The position numbers and the translations under genes are program-made. The notes below the pieces were generated by a model, which worked only from the letters and a program-made list of their open reading frames with translations, did not search any database and was not told where the DNA came from. From the NCBI GenBank assembly GCA_027214125.1, contig JAPWHF010000013.1, positions 1-64,000 on the forward strand: a stretch of 64,000 nucleotides of DNA. The letters are read 5' to 3'. This document shows, in pieces, positions 8,877 to 17,734 of the stretch (its first letter is position 1; the number at the start of each line of letters is the position of its first letter). Source of the DNA: Zoogloeaceae bacterium G21618-S1 (lineage in GTDB: Bacteria; Pseudomonadota; Gammaproteobacteria; Burkholderiales; Rhodocyclaceae).

Positions 8877-10243
8877 GCGCTTTCGTCCGTGACCGAGTCA
8901 GCCGCAGCCTCCGGTAGACTGACCCGTACGCGCAAGCCCGTCCCCGCCGACGGCGTTTCAAGTTCAAGACGCCCGCGGTGGGCGCGGACAATCTCCTGAA
9001 CAATCGCCAGCCCAAGCCCCACGCCGCTGCCCGCGCTGCCCGGCGTACGGTAAAACCGGGTGAACACGCGAGCACGCTCTTGCGGGGCAATGCCCGGCCC
9101 ATCGTCTTCAACCGTCATCTGCACTTCGCCGGCATGCGCCGTGCAGTGCAGGCTGACCCGCCCGCCGGTTGGAGCATATTTCAGGGCGTTGTCCATCAAA
9201 TTCGCCAACAACTCGCGCAGCAATGTCCCGTCGCCAGTCACGCAGGCCGACTGACGATGCACGCCCAGATCAATCCGCCTGCGATCGGCCTGTATCACCC
9301 AGTCGTCCAGCATGTCGTCGATCAGCAGCGCGAGGTCGACTGGCGTCGCATCAATCATCAAGTGCTCACCCGCTTCGGCGCGCGCCAGAGCGAGTAGCTG
9401 ATTCGCCAGGCGCGTCACGCGAATAGTCGCGCGCGTCACGCGCTCGAGCTGATCTGGCGCAGGTGATGAACCCAACAACTCGACCTGCATTTGCAAATTT
9501 GCCAATGGCGTACGCAACTGATGCGCGGCGTTCTGCAAAAAGCTGCGCTGCTGCGCCTGGGCCGACGCCATCCGCCCGAGCACGGTGTTAAGCGCCTCGA
9601 CCAAAGTGCGCAACTCCAGCGGCACGCTGTCCGGATCAATCAGGCTCAGATCCTCGCCATCGCGTGCCGCGAGGCGAGTGCTCAGCTTGGCGAGTGGCGA
9701 CAACCCCGATGGAATGGCAATGCGCACAATCGCCACCACCGCCACCACCAAGCCGGCGATCGCCGCGACAAAACCCAGCAGCAGGCGCTCCAGTGCCGCC
9801 TGTCGCTTGCCCAGTGTTTCGGCGACGGTGACGTAGAACCCATGACCATCAACTCTCCGGTGAAGCCGCACACCGCGGATGTCTTTGCCGTGATAGACCG
9901 TATCGTAATAGTCGGGAGGTGCGTCCACACTGATCGCGTCCGGCGGTGGCAAATCGCCATCTCCGGCAACCAGATTCCCGTCATCGTCCCGAACGCGGTA
10001 GAAGACGGTGTCAACCGTATCAGAGCGCAGCAGCGCTACTCCGCCGTCAGCAATGTCCATCCGCAAACGCGACTCGCCGGCCCGGATACGCTCGGCCACG
10101 CCGTCGGCCAGATTCAACAAACTCACGTCGTAGGCGGCACCGATCACATCGATCGCCGTGCGATGTGCCAGCACCCCCCCCATCAGGGTGATCACACCCG
10201 GCAGAAGCAAGGCGCGAAGCAGTCGACGGCGAAGACTAGGCAC
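8873..10243 (-). CDS. Sensor histidine kinase, TctE/QseC-like
   Basis: A 456-residue membrane kinase. A first membrane segment lies at about 8-28. A periplasmic region resembling the 2CSK_N sensor of TctE kinases follows, with a second membrane segment at about 155-178. The linker leads to a HisKA domain with the phosphoacceptor in HQLRTPLANLQ, then NLMDNALKYAP, DDGPGI and VGLGLAIV for ATP binding. The start is GTG, 14 nt after the stop of the OmpR-type regulator, so the two form an operon. TctE relatives sense carboxylates. The neighbouring SSS symporter fits a carboxylate-uptake role, but that link is inferred. Confidence 0.88.
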   Translation of the reverse strand: MPSLRRRLLRALLLPGVITLMGGVLAHRTAIDVIGAAYDVSLLNLADGVAERIRAGESRLRMDIADGGVALLRSDTVDTVFYRVRDDDGNLVAGDGDLPPPDAISVDAPPDYYDTVYHGKDIRGVRLHRRVDGHGFYVTVAETLGKRQAALERLLLGFVAAIAGLVVAVVAIVRIAIPSGLSPLAKLSTRLAARDGEDLSLIDPDSVPLELRTLVEALNTVLGRMASAQAQQRSFLQNAAHQLRTPLANLQMQVELLGSSPAPDQLERVTRATIRVTRLANQLLALARAEAGEHLMIDATPVDLALLIDDMLDDWVIQADRRRIDLGVHRQSACVTGDGTLLRELLANLMDNALKYAPTGGRVSLHCTAHAGEVQMTVEDDGPGIAPQERARVFTRFYRTPGSAGSGVGLGLAIVQEIVRAHRGRLELETPSAGTGLRVRVSLPEAAADSVTDESA

Positions 10244-10257
10244 GCGACATCCCGGAC

Positions 10258-10944
10258 CTAAGCGTTCGCCGCACCAACGCCACCCTGATCGGGCGCTTTG
10301 CCTCGATGCTCCAGGCGATAACCAAAGCCGCGAACGCTCCGGATCACCAAGCCCGCCACCTCAAGCCGGGGGCGCAAACGGGAAATATAGACCTCCACCG
10401 CGTTGGCGGACCCTTCGGCAACCAAGCGCTCTTTGGGCACCGTTCGCCCGCCTGATTCAACCAAGGCGACCAGCACCGCCCATTCGCGCCCAGTCAGCGT
10501 CATGGGCTCACCGGCGAGTGTCGCCATATGGTCTTCGGCATCCATCTTGAGCGGGCCGAACACCCGCTCGCTGCGTGCCAGATGGCCGATTCGACGTGCC
10601 ACGGCACGCATTCTTGCCGACAGCTCACCCAGTTCGAAGGGCTTGGCGAGGTAATCGTCCGCGCCCAGATCGAGGCCATAAATCCGGTCCGACAAAGCAT
10701 CGCGCGCCGTCACCAGAATCACCGCCACGGGCAACTTGTCGGCGCGAATGCCGCGCACCAGTTCGTAGCCGGACAAGCCCGGCAGCCCCACGTCGATCAG
10801 CGCCATATCGATACCGCCGGCCGCCAGGCGGCGGCGGGCCACTTCGCCGTCGTCAACCGCCTCAACGGCCACGCCCTGCGCCTGCAGGTGAGTCACCATG
10901 CCATGGGCCAACTCGACATCATCTTCGACCACCAGTACGCGCAT
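10258..10944 (-). CDS. OmpR/PhoB-family response regulator, TctD/QseB-like
   Basis: A 228-residue regulator. The receiver domain holds Asp8/Asp9 and the phosphoacceptor Asp51 (LIDVGLPGLSGYE), followed by LVTAR and LAKPF. The C-terminal winged-helix DNA-binding domain includes LTGREWAVLVALVES and ends RSVRGFGYRLE. I chose the ATG at 10944 because it opens directly on MRVLVVEDD and has a GAGGA ribosome site about 7 nt upstream. The frame extends further upstream, but that extension lacks family character. It is co-transcribed with the kinase below. Confidence 0.92.
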   Translation of the reverse strand: MRVLVVEDDVELAHGMVTHLQAQGVAVEAVDDGEVARRRLAAGGIDMALIDVGLPGLSGYELVRGIRADKLPVAVILVTARDALSDRIYGLDLGADDYLAKPFELGELSARMRAVARRIGHLARSERVFGPLKMDAEDHMATLAGEPMTLTGREWAVLVALVESGGRTVPKERLVAEGSANAVEVYISRLRPRLEVAGLVIRSVRGFGYRLEHRGKAPDQGGVGAANA

Positions 10945-11044
10945 CTTTATCCTCTTACGCCTCACACCCTGGCACCTCACGCGCCTAGCAAAGTGTAGCC
11001 CGACCACGCGCGCTGGCAAGCCATCGCACACCCGATTCACAAAG

Positions 11045-11072
11045 AAAAACTCCCGCCGCAGCGGGAGTTTTT
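11045..11072 (-). terminator. Rho-independent terminator after the SSS symporter
   Basis: A perfect 12-bp stem, AAAAACTCCCGC / GCGGGAGTTTTT, closes a CGCA loop just below the symporter stop. The flanking A and T runs allow it to work in both directions. It separates the symporter operon from the two-component genes downstream. Confidence 0.85.
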
Positions 11073-11094
11073 CAGCACAGCATCACAACAACAC

Positions 11095-12873
11095 TTAGTG
11101 CGTCGCAGCACCGGCACCACGCGGGGTGCGGATGTCTTCGACCAGGTGCTGGATATGCTCCGGGCACGGGGCCGTAAACTTCGCCACGGTGAAGGCAACA
11201 ACCATGTTCAGCAGCGCGCCAACGGTACCAATGCCTTCCGGCGAAATACCAAACAGCCAGTTGGCGGGGATGTTCTCAGCCATCGGCGTAATGAAGATCC
11301 CCTTGAAGTAGAGGATGTAACCGAAGGTGAAGATCAGACCGCTCAACATACCGGCAATGGCGCCTTCCTTGTTCATCGTCTTGGAGAAGATGCCCAGGAG
11401 GATGGTCGGGAACAGCGAGGCGCAGGCCAAACCGAAGGCGAAAGCCACCACCTGTGCCACAAACCCTGGCGGGTTGTAACCCAGATAGCCTGCCACGCCC
11501 ACCGCCACCGCGGCGGCCAGACGACCCGCCAGCAGCTCTGATTTTTCCGACAGATCCGGCGTCAGGATGCCCTTCATCAGGTCATGCGAGATGGCCGAAG
11601 AAATCACCAGCAGCAAGCCGGCAGCGGTCGACAGTGCAGCCGCGATACCACCGGCAGCGACCAGCGCGATCACCCAGTCGGGCAGCTTGGCGATTTCCGG
11701 GTTGGCCAGCACCATGATGTCGCGGTCAACCGTCAGCTCGTTGCCTTTCCAGCCAGCGGCTTCAACCTTGGCGTTGAATTCCGCGTCCTTGGATTTGTCG
11801 TTGTAGTACTGGATGCGGCCGTCACCGTTCTTGTCTTCGAACTTGATCAGCTTGGTCGCTTCCCAACGCTTCATCCACTCCGGACGCGACTCGTAGCTCA
11901 GGCCGTTGCCTTCAGCGAAGGTCTCACCGGTCAGCACACCCGGGGTCATCGTGGCATGCAGGTTGTAACGCGCCATGGCGCCAACTGCCGGTGCCGTGGT
12001 GTAGAGGATGGAGATGAACACCAGCGCCCAGCCAGCGGACGAACGTGCGTCCTTGACCTTCGGCACGGTGAAGAAGCGCACGATCACGTGGGGCAGACCG
12101 GCCGTACCGGCCATCAGCGCCATGGTGATGGCGATCACGTCGATCATCGACTTGTTGCCGGAGGTGTATTCCTGGAAACCCAGGTCATGCACCACCATAT
12201 CCAGCTTGGCCAGGAAGGGCTCACCCGTGGCCACCGACGCCCCCAGACCCAACTGCGGGAAAACGTTGCCGGTCAGGTTCAGCGAAATGAAGATCGCCGG
12301 CACCATGTAGGCAAAAATCAGCACGCAGTACTGTGCCACCTGGGTGTAGGTCACGCCCTTCATGCCGCCGAGCACGGCGTAGAAGAACACCAGACCCATA
12401 CCGACGAGCAGACCGGTGACGATATCGACCTCCAGGAAGCGCGAGAACACGATACCGACGCCGCGCATCTGGCCGGCCACGTAGGTGAAGGAGATGAAGA
12501 TCAGGCAGATCACCGCCACCAGACGCGCACCGTTCGAGTAGTAACGGTCACCGATGAACTGGGGCACCGTGAATTTGCCGAACTTGCGAAGGTAGGGGGC
12601 GAGCAGCACAGCGAGCAACACATAGCCGCCGGTCCAGCCCATCAGGTACACCGAGCCACCGTAGCCGAGGAAGGCGATCAGGCCAGCCATCGAGATAAAG
12701 GAAGCGGCGGACATCCAGTCAGCGGCCGTTGCCATGCCGTTGACCACCGGGTGCACACCCCCACCGGCGACGTAGAAGTCGCTGGTGCTGCCGGCACGTG
12801 CCCAGATCGCAACCCCGATATAGAGTGCGAAGGACAGGCCAACGACGACAAAGGTAAGTGTTTTCAGATCCAT
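11095..12873 (-). CDS. Sodium:solute symporter (ActP-like, SSS family)
   Basis: A 592-residue inner-membrane transporter with about 13 hydrophobic segments, including the SSS hallmarks AADWMSAASFISMAG and GTAGLPHVIVRFFTV. It belongs to the branch of SSS carriers that pair with a DUF4212 small subunit, encoded 12 nt upstream. Substrates in this branch are usually monocarboxylates such as acetate. Unlike E. coli ActP it carries an extra soluble loop of about 70 residues (about 330-400) holding an EF-hand-like sequence, DKNGDGRIQYYND (347-359). The upstream small subunit, the terminator after the gene and the adjacent TctDE-like pair suggest a regulated carboxylate uptake unit. Confidence 0.88.
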   Translation of the reverse strand: MDLKTLTFVVVGLSFALYIGVAIWARAGSTSDFYVAGGGVHPVVNGMATAADWMSAASFISMAGLIAFLGYGGSVYLMGWTGGYVLLAVLLAPYLRKFGKFTVPQFIGDRYYSNGARLVAVICLIFISFTYVAGQMRGVGIVFSRFLEVDIVTGLLVGMGLVFFYAVLGGMKGVTYTQVAQYCVLIFAYMVPAIFISLNLTGNVFPQLGLGASVATGEPFLAKLDMVVHDLGFQEYTSGNKSMIDVIAITMALMAGTAGLPHVIVRFFTVPKVKDARSSAGWALVFISILYTTAPAVGAMARYNLHATMTPGVLTGETFAEGNGLSYESRPEWMKRWEATKLIKFEDKNGDGRIQYYNDKSKDAEFNAKVEAAGWKGNELTVDRDIMVLANPEIAKLPDWVIALVAAGGIAAALSTAAGLLLVISSAISHDLMKGILTPDLSEKSELLAGRLAAAVAVGVAGYLGYNPPGFVAQVVAFAFGLACASLFPTILLGIFSKTMNKEGAIAGMLSGLIFTFGYILYFKGIFITPMAENIPANWLFGISPEGIGTVGALLNMVVAFTVAKFTAPCPEHIQHLVEDIRTPRGAGAATH

Positions 12874-12885
12874 GTCTTGCGCCCC

Positions 12886-13152
12886 TTAGTCTTCGTGAAC
12901 GTCGTGTTCGCGGTCGATCTTGTTCATACGCGCCGCGTACCAGAAGATCAGGATCAAAAATACGTAAATCGAGCCTTGCTGAGCGAACCAGAAGCCCAGC
13001 GGATAGCCGCCCAGATGAATGCTGTCGAGCGCCGGCTGCAAAATGATGCCGAAACCGAACGACACGACAAACCACAGGATGAGAATCACGGTCAGCAGAC
13101 TGAGCGTCGCCTTCCAGTAAGCCTCGCCTGATTTTTTATCAGGGGATGTCAT
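12886..13152 (-). CDS. DUF4212 small subunit of the sodium:solute symporter
   Basis: An 88-residue membrane protein with two hydrophobic helices (about 16-40 and 53-71). Charged ends and a PLGFWFAQQGSIYVF motif are characteristic of the DUF4212 family. It lies directly upstream of the SSS carrier in the same direction, as these subunits normally do. A strong AGGAG lies about 8 nt before the ATG. It is predicted to be an accessory subunit in the inner membrane. Confidence 0.9.
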   Translation of the reverse strand: MTSPDKKSGEAYWKATLSLLTVILILWFVVSFGFGIILQPALDSIHLGGYPLGFWFAQQGSIYVFLILIFWYAARMNKIDREHDVHED

Positions 13153-13338
13153 TGTGTTGTCTCCTCACGAAGTGTCTTGAGCGCACATGCGGTGCACGCG
13201 CTGGCAGCACTTTATGTCCGGAGCACTTACGCGATGCTTGCTCGAAGCTTACGTTTTGCTGAATTTTCCATCGACGCGCTGCACGGCGCATCGAAACCCT
13301 TTTCGGTACCATGGACGCCTCTGCTTCAGGAAACCACC

Positions 13339-13971
13339 ATGTCTGACGACTGCCATCACGCCCCCACCCCGCGCCGCGGCATCGGTATCGCCCGCGAGGC
13401 CGACTTTGACCCCGTCGCATTCGAAAAGGCCGTCGGCGATCTGCTGCGCGCCTGCGGCGTCTCTACGGACGGGCCGCACACCGGCCGCACCGTCCAGCGC
13501 GTGCGTGAATTGTGGCAAAAGCGCCTGCTCGGCGGGTACGAGCTCGACCCCGCCGATGCGCTCGGCGACGGCTTTGAAGACCCGCGTCGCGACATGGTGG
13601 TGGTACGCGGCATCGCCGTGCATGGCATCTGCCCGCACCACTTGGTGCCGTTTCGCGGGGTTGCCCACGTCGCTTACATCCCCGGTGGCCGCCTGCACGG
13701 CTTCGGTCGTATCGCGCGCATGGTCGACGCCATCGGCCACCGCTTCACCTATCAGGAATGGATGACCCGCGACATCGCCGACGTACTCGTCCAGCACGGC
13801 CAGGCAGCCGGCGCCGCCTGTCTGATCGAAGCCGAACAACTCTGTTTGCTTCTCGGCGAAGACCGCCGTGGTGACGAGCGCGTGATCACCCAGGCCTTTG
13901 CCGGCAGCTTCGAAAATGATCTGCAGGCGCGCAACGAATTCATGCGCGCCGTCGGCCCCAGCCCTCGCTAA
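13339..13971 (+). CDS. folE: GTP cyclohydrolase I family protein, divergent active site
   Basis: A 210-residue FolE-family protein. The three zinc ligands are present: Cys98 and His101 in CPHH, and Cys169 in EAEQLCLLL. By my alignment from memory, several residues normally used in catalysis differ: the Glu after the first Cys is Pro, LSK is FGR, the His two residues before Cys169 is Gln167, and the Arg of CxxxRG is Gly173. It may be a FolE paralogue with changed activity rather than the housekeeping enzyme of tetrahydrofolate synthesis. I chose ATG 13339, with an AGGA site 8 nt upstream, because upstream residues do not match the family. The DUF1615 gene follows after 4 nt. Confidence 0.8.
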   Translation: MSDDCHHAPTPRRGIGIAREADFDPVAFEKAVGDLLRACGVSTDGPHTGRTVQRVRELWQKRLLGGYELDPADALGDGFEDPRRDMVVVRGIAVHGICPHHLVPFRGVAHVAYIPGGRLHGFGRIARMVDAIGHRFTYQEWMTRDIADVLVQHGQAAGAACLIEAEQLCLLLGEDRRGDERVITQAFAGSFENDLQARNEFMRAVGPSPR

Positions 13972-13975
13972 GCCC

Positions 13976-15190
13976 ATGTCTCACACCCTGCTGCGGCGCA
14001 CCGCGCTGATCGCGGTCCCGGTATTTATCGCGGCCTGCCAAAGCGCCCCCTACGAATCCCGCCCCTCGCCCTCGCTGCCGCCGGCGGTGACGGTGCCCGG
14101 CCAAATCCCGCCCGGGCCGATCCCTAGCGCACCCGTACAAGAAGCCCCTGCTACGCAGCGGCCCTACGCGCCAGCGCCCGTCGCTCGCCTGAGCGCGGCG
14201 GACCTGCTGCCCGGCGGCATCGCCGATCGCGCAGGCTGGGCACGCGACATTGACGCCGCGCTCGACCACCTCGGCATCCCCCGCAACGCCGAAAACCTGT
14301 GCGCGTCGATGGCCGTCATCGAACAGGAGTCCACCTGGCAGGCCGACCCGGTGGTGCCCGGCTTGCCGCGCATCGTGCGCAAGGAGATCGACAGCCGTGC
14401 CGAGCGCTACGGCATCCCAAAAATCGTCGTCAGTGCGGCGCTCGAAAAGTCCTCACCCGGCGGCCGCAGCTACGCCCAACGTATTGCCGCCCTGCGCACC
14501 GAAAAGCAGATGAACACCCTGTTCGAAGACATGCTCTCCGAACTGCCGCTGGGCAAGACCCTGCTCTCGGGCTTCAACCCCATCCGCACCGGCGGACCCA
14601 TGCAGGTCAGCATCGCCTTCGCCCAAGACCACCTGCGCCAGCGCGCCTACCCCTACCCGCGCACCGGCAGCGTACGCCACGAAGTATTCACCCGCCGCGG
14701 CGGGCTGTACTTCGGCATCGCCAACCTGCTCGACTACCCGGCCGACTACCCGCACCCGCGCTACCGCTTCGCCGATTTCAACGCTGGGCAATACAGCAGC
14801 CGCAATGCTGCCTTCCAAAGTGCGATCAGCCGCGTCTCCGGTCGCAAGCTCGCGCCGGATGGCGACCTGCTGCGCTATCGCGGCGGCACGCCCAGCGAAG
14901 ACGTCAGCGCAACGGAAGCCGCGCTACGAACACTGAGCGGCGCACTGCACCTGAGCGCCCGTCAGATCCGCAGCGATCTTGAACGCGAAAAAACGCTCGG
15001 CTTCAGCCACACCCGACTCTACGACCGCCTCTGGCAACTGGCCGAGCGCAAGGCCGGGCGCACGCTGCCACGCGAGCAGATGCCCGACATCCTGCTCCAG
15101 AGCCCGAAAATCCAGCGCAAACTCACCACCGCCTGGTTCGCCAAACGGGTCGAGTGGCGCTACGACCGCTGCCTGGCACGCGAGCGCTGA
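13976..15190 (+). CDS. DUF1615 lipoprotein
   Basis: A 404-residue protein with a lipoprotein signal whose lipobox is FIAAC (Cys at about 20). A Pro-rich linker (about 25-65) precedes a conserved domain containing ENLCASMAVIEQESTW and FNPIRTGGPMQVS. This matches DUF1615, whose members are predicted outer-membrane lipoproteins. The IEQES...GPMQVS pattern recalls the Glu and glycine-rich turn of lytic transglycosylases, so a peptidoglycan-active role is possible but unproven. The start is 4 nt after the folE stop, and the stop TGA shares a base with a possible ATG of the next gene. Confidence 0.75.
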   Translation: MSHTLLRRTALIAVPVFIAACQSAPYESRPSPSLPPAVTVPGQIPPGPIPSAPVQEAPATQRPYAPAPVARLSAADLLPGGIADRAGWARDIDAALDHLGIPRNAENLCASMAVIEQESTWQADPVVPGLPRIVRKEIDSRAERYGIPKIVVSAALEKSSPGGRSYAQRIAALRTEKQMNTLFEDMLSELPLGKTLLSGFNPIRTGGPMQVSIAFAQDHLRQRAYPYPRTGSVRHEVFTRRGGLYFGIANLLDYPADYPHPRYRFADFNAGQYSSRNAAFQSAISRVSGRKLAPDGDLLRYRGGTPSEDVSATEAALRTLSGALHLSARQIRSDLEREKTLGFSHTRLYDRLWQLAERKAGRTLPREQMPDILLQSPKIQRKLTTAWFAKRVEWRYDRCLARER

Positions 15191-15201
15191 TGGAGCCGCG
15201 G

Positions 15202-16107
15202 ATGCAACTTTTCTACGCCGACCACTTCGTTTTGCCACTGCCGCCGGGCCACCGCTTCCCGATGGAAAAATACAGCCGACTGCGCACGCAACTGATGGCC
15301 AGTGGGCAGTTCGACGCATCCGATTTCTGCGTCCCCGACGGTGCCGACGACACCGCCTTGCTGCGCGCCCACAGCGCCGATTATCTCGAGCGCGTCATCA
15401 GCGGTCAGCTCACCAGCGCCGAACAACGCCGCATCGGCTTCCCCTGGTCGCCCGAAATGGTCGAGCGCTCACGCCGCTCGGCCGGCGCCACGATGGCGGC
15501 CTGCCGCAGCGCGCTTGAACACGGTTGCGCGGCCAACATGGCCGGCGGCACCCACCATGCGCACCGCGACTTCGGCTCGGGTTTCTGCGTGTTCAACGAC
15601 GCTGCCGTCGCCGCGCTGGCCATGCGCGCCGAAGGCCGCATTGAGCGCGTCGCCATCATCGACTGCGATGTCCACCAGGGCGACGGCACCGCCGCCATTC
15701 TCGCCAACACGCCCAACGTGTTCACACTCAGCCTGCATGGCGACAAGAATTTTCCGTTTCGCAAAACCGTCTCGGACCGCGACATCGCCCTGCCCGACGG
15801 CACCGGCGACGCCGACTACCTCGCCGCCCTCGCCCCGGCGCTCGACGAGGTCTTTACGCATTTTCGGCCCGAGCTGGTGATCTACCTCGCCGGCGCCGAC
15901 CCCCATGAAGGCGACCGCCTCGGCCGCCTCTCGCTTACATTCGACGGCCTCGCCCAACGCGACGCCCTGGTGCTTGGCGCCTGTCGCGACCAGCACATTC
16001 CCGTTGCCATTGCCATGGCCGGTGGCTATGGTCATGACATCAACGACACCGTCGCCATCCACGCCACCACATTACTCACAGCCGCCCGGCTGTTCCGGAG
16101 TGCCTGA
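15202..16107 (+). CDS. Histone deacetylase-like zinc amidohydrolase
   Basis: A 301-residue class II HDAC/acetoin-utilisation-type deacetylase. Visible active-site elements are His118/His119 (GGTHHAHRD), the zinc ligands Asp156 and His158 (IIDCDVHQGDG) and Asp233 (GADPHEGD), and Tyr276 (GGYGHD). It should remove acyl groups from lysine side chains or small amines in the cytoplasm. The start at 15202 has GGAG 6 nt upstream. An alternative ATG at 15190 overlaps the previous stop. Its stop overlaps the ATG of the NYN gene, implying coupled translation. Confidence 0.88.
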   Translation: MQLFYADHFVLPLPPGHRFPMEKYSRLRTQLMASGQFDASDFCVPDGADDTALLRAHSADYLERVISGQLTSAEQRRIGFPWSPEMVERSRRSAGATMAACRSALEHGCAANMAGGTHHAHRDFGSGFCVFNDAAVAALAMRAEGRIERVAIIDCDVHQGDGTAAILANTPNVFTLSLHGDKNFPFRKTVSDRDIALPDGTGDADYLAALAPALDEVFTHFRPELVIYLAGADPHEGDRLGRLSLTFDGLAQRDALVLGACRDQHIPVAIAMAGGYGHDINDTVAIHATTLLTAARLFRSA

Positions 16108-16859
16108 TGCAAGAAGAATCCCGAATCGCGCTGTTGATCGACGCCGACAACTGCCCCGCCAGCAAGATCGACCTGATGCTCGACGAGCTGGCCAAATACG
16201 GCGTCACCAACATCCGCCGCGCCTATGGCAACTGGAAGAGCAGCAGCCTCAACGGCTGGGCCGACAAGGTGCACGAGTTCGCCATCCAGCCAGTGCAGCA
16301 GTTCGCCTACACCAAGGGCAAGAACGCCACCGACTCGGCGATGATCATCGACGCCATGGACCTGCTCTACACCCAGCAGCTCGACGGCTTCTGCCTCGCC
16401 TCGTCCGACTCCGACTTCACCCCGCTGGTCATGCGCATCCGCGCCAACGGTCTCAAGGTGTACGGCTTTGGCGAAAAGAAAACGCCGATGCCCTTCGTCA
16501 ACGCCTGCTCGCGTTTTCTCTATCTCGAAAACCTGATCGTCGAATCCACCGACGACACCGCCCCCGCGGCCGCCAAGCCCGAACGCGTCAGCAGCAAGAC
16601 GCTGCGCGGCGACTCACGCATCACCAGCCTGCTGCGCAACGCAGTCGAAGCCTGCGCTGGCGAGGAAGACAACTGGGCCAGCCTGTCGTCGATCGGCTCG
16701 CACATCAGCAACCAGACACCGTTCGACCCACGCAACTACGGCTACAAGAAGCTCGGCGATCTGATCGAAGCCACCGGCCTGTTCGAATCCGAGCGCCGCG
16801 GCAGCCACCTTTACCTGCGCGACAAACGCCACAAGGGCAAGGGCGGCACTGGCGCGTGA
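16107..16859 (+). CDS. NYN-domain and OST-HTH/LOTUS protein (LabA-like)
   Basis: A 250-residue protein. The N-terminal NYN/PIN-like nuclease fold (1-145) has the acidic residues ALLIDADNCP (Asp12, Asp14), NATDSAMIIDAMD and SSDSDF that bind metal in this ribonuclease superfamily. The C-terminal region (about 170-240) matches an OST-HTH/LOTUS RNA-binding domain (GSHISNQTPFDPRNYGYKKLGDLIE). It is probably an RNA-binding nuclease or adaptor. It overlaps the deacetylase gene by one base and the DUF429 gene by GTGA, so these three proteins are likely made together. Confidence 0.9.
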   Translation: MQEESRIALLIDADNCPASKIDLMLDELAKYGVTNIRRAYGNWKSSSLNGWADKVHEFAIQPVQQFAYTKGKNATDSAMIIDAMDLLYTQQLDGFCLASSDSDFTPLVMRIRANGLKVYGFGEKKTPMPFVNACSRFLYLENLIVESTDDTAPAAAKPERVSSKTLRGDSRITSLLRNAVEACAGEEDNWASLSSIGSHISNQTPFDPRNYGYKKLGDLIEATGLFESERRGSHLYLRDKRHKGKGGTGA

Positions 16860-17668
16860 GCGCGCTGATCGGCGTCGACTTCACCTCGGCGCCGCGCCCG
16901 GCCAAACCGATCACCGTCGCACACGGCCATGTTGTCGATGGCGTGTTGCAACTCGATCGCCTGTCAGCCCTGCCCGACTGGCCATCCTTCGAAGCCCTCC
17001 TCGACGCGCCCGGCCCCTGGCTGGGCGCCTTCGACTTCCCCTTCGGCCTGCCGCGCGAAGGCGTCAGCGCGCTGGGCTGGCCGAGCACCAACTGGGCAAC
17101 GCTGGTGCGCCATGTCGCCACGCTCAGCAAAGCCGATTTTCGCGCCGCACTCGACGCCGACCGCCAAGCCCGGCCAATGGGCGCACGCTACCCGCACCGC
17201 CACACCGACGCGGCTGCCCACTCGCACAGCCCGATGAAACTGGTCAATCCGCCCGTCGGGCTGATGTTCTTCGAAGGCGCGCCGCGCCTGCTCACCGCGG
17301 GCTGCACGGTCGCAGGCCTCCACACCGGCGACCCGCAACGCATCGCCGTCGAGGCCTACCCCGGTCTGCTCGCTCGGCGGATCACGCGGGCCTCCTACAA
17401 GAGTGACGCTCGCCCCAAGCAAAGCCCCGAACGGCAGGCGGCGCGACAACACATCGTCGCCGAGTTGATCGCCGGCACCGCGCTCGACGGCTTGCGCCTG
17501 ACGTTGACACCAGAACAACACGCGACCTTGATTGCCGATGCCCGCGGCGATCTGCTCGATGCCGTACTGGCGTTGGTGCAAGCGGCCTGGTGCGCCCGCC
17601 ATGACGCCCGCCGATTTGGCATGCCGACGCACGCCGACCCGCTCGAAGGCTGGATCGCCACCGCCTGA
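16856..17668 (+). CDS. DUF429 family protein
   Basis: A 270-residue protein starting on GTG that overlaps the NYN stop (GTGA). It opens with ALIGVDFTSAP, the typical nucleotide-fold start of DUF429 proteins, followed by GAFDFPFGLPRE and IAVEAYPG. The family resembles the RNase H/actin-like folds, and no activity is firmly established. The residues upstream of the GTG belong to another frame of the NYN gene. Its place in a tight cluster with the NYN and HDAC-like genes is the only functional hint. Confidence 0.78.
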   Translation: MSALIGVDFTSAPRPAKPITVAHGHVVDGVLQLDRLSALPDWPSFEALLDAPGPWLGAFDFPFGLPREGVSALGWPSTNWATLVRHVATLSKADFRAALDADRQARPMGARYPHRHTDAAAHSHSPMKLVNPPVGLMFFEGAPRLLTAGCTVAGLHTGDPQRIAVEAYPGLLARRITRASYKSDARPKQSPERQAARQHIVAELIAGTALDGLRLTLTPEQHATLIADARGDLLDAVLALVQAAWCARHDARRFGMPTHADPLEGWIATA

Positions 17669-17734
17669 GGGCTGCACGCCACGCCGTTTGAAACGCGTAG
17701 AATGTGGCCTCTCCGACGTTCTGGGCAAACACGC

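Noticed and set aside
11584-13131. 515-codon open frame opposite the SSS symporter and DUF4212 genes
   Set aside because: It is a shadow of strongly conserved transporter genes, with an improbable His/Gly/Asp-rich composition.
17698-17703. TAGAAT as a -10 box for the NAD(P)HX repair gene
   Set aside because: No -35 at an acceptable distance (TTGAAA is only 4 bp upstream), so the promoter cannot be supported.
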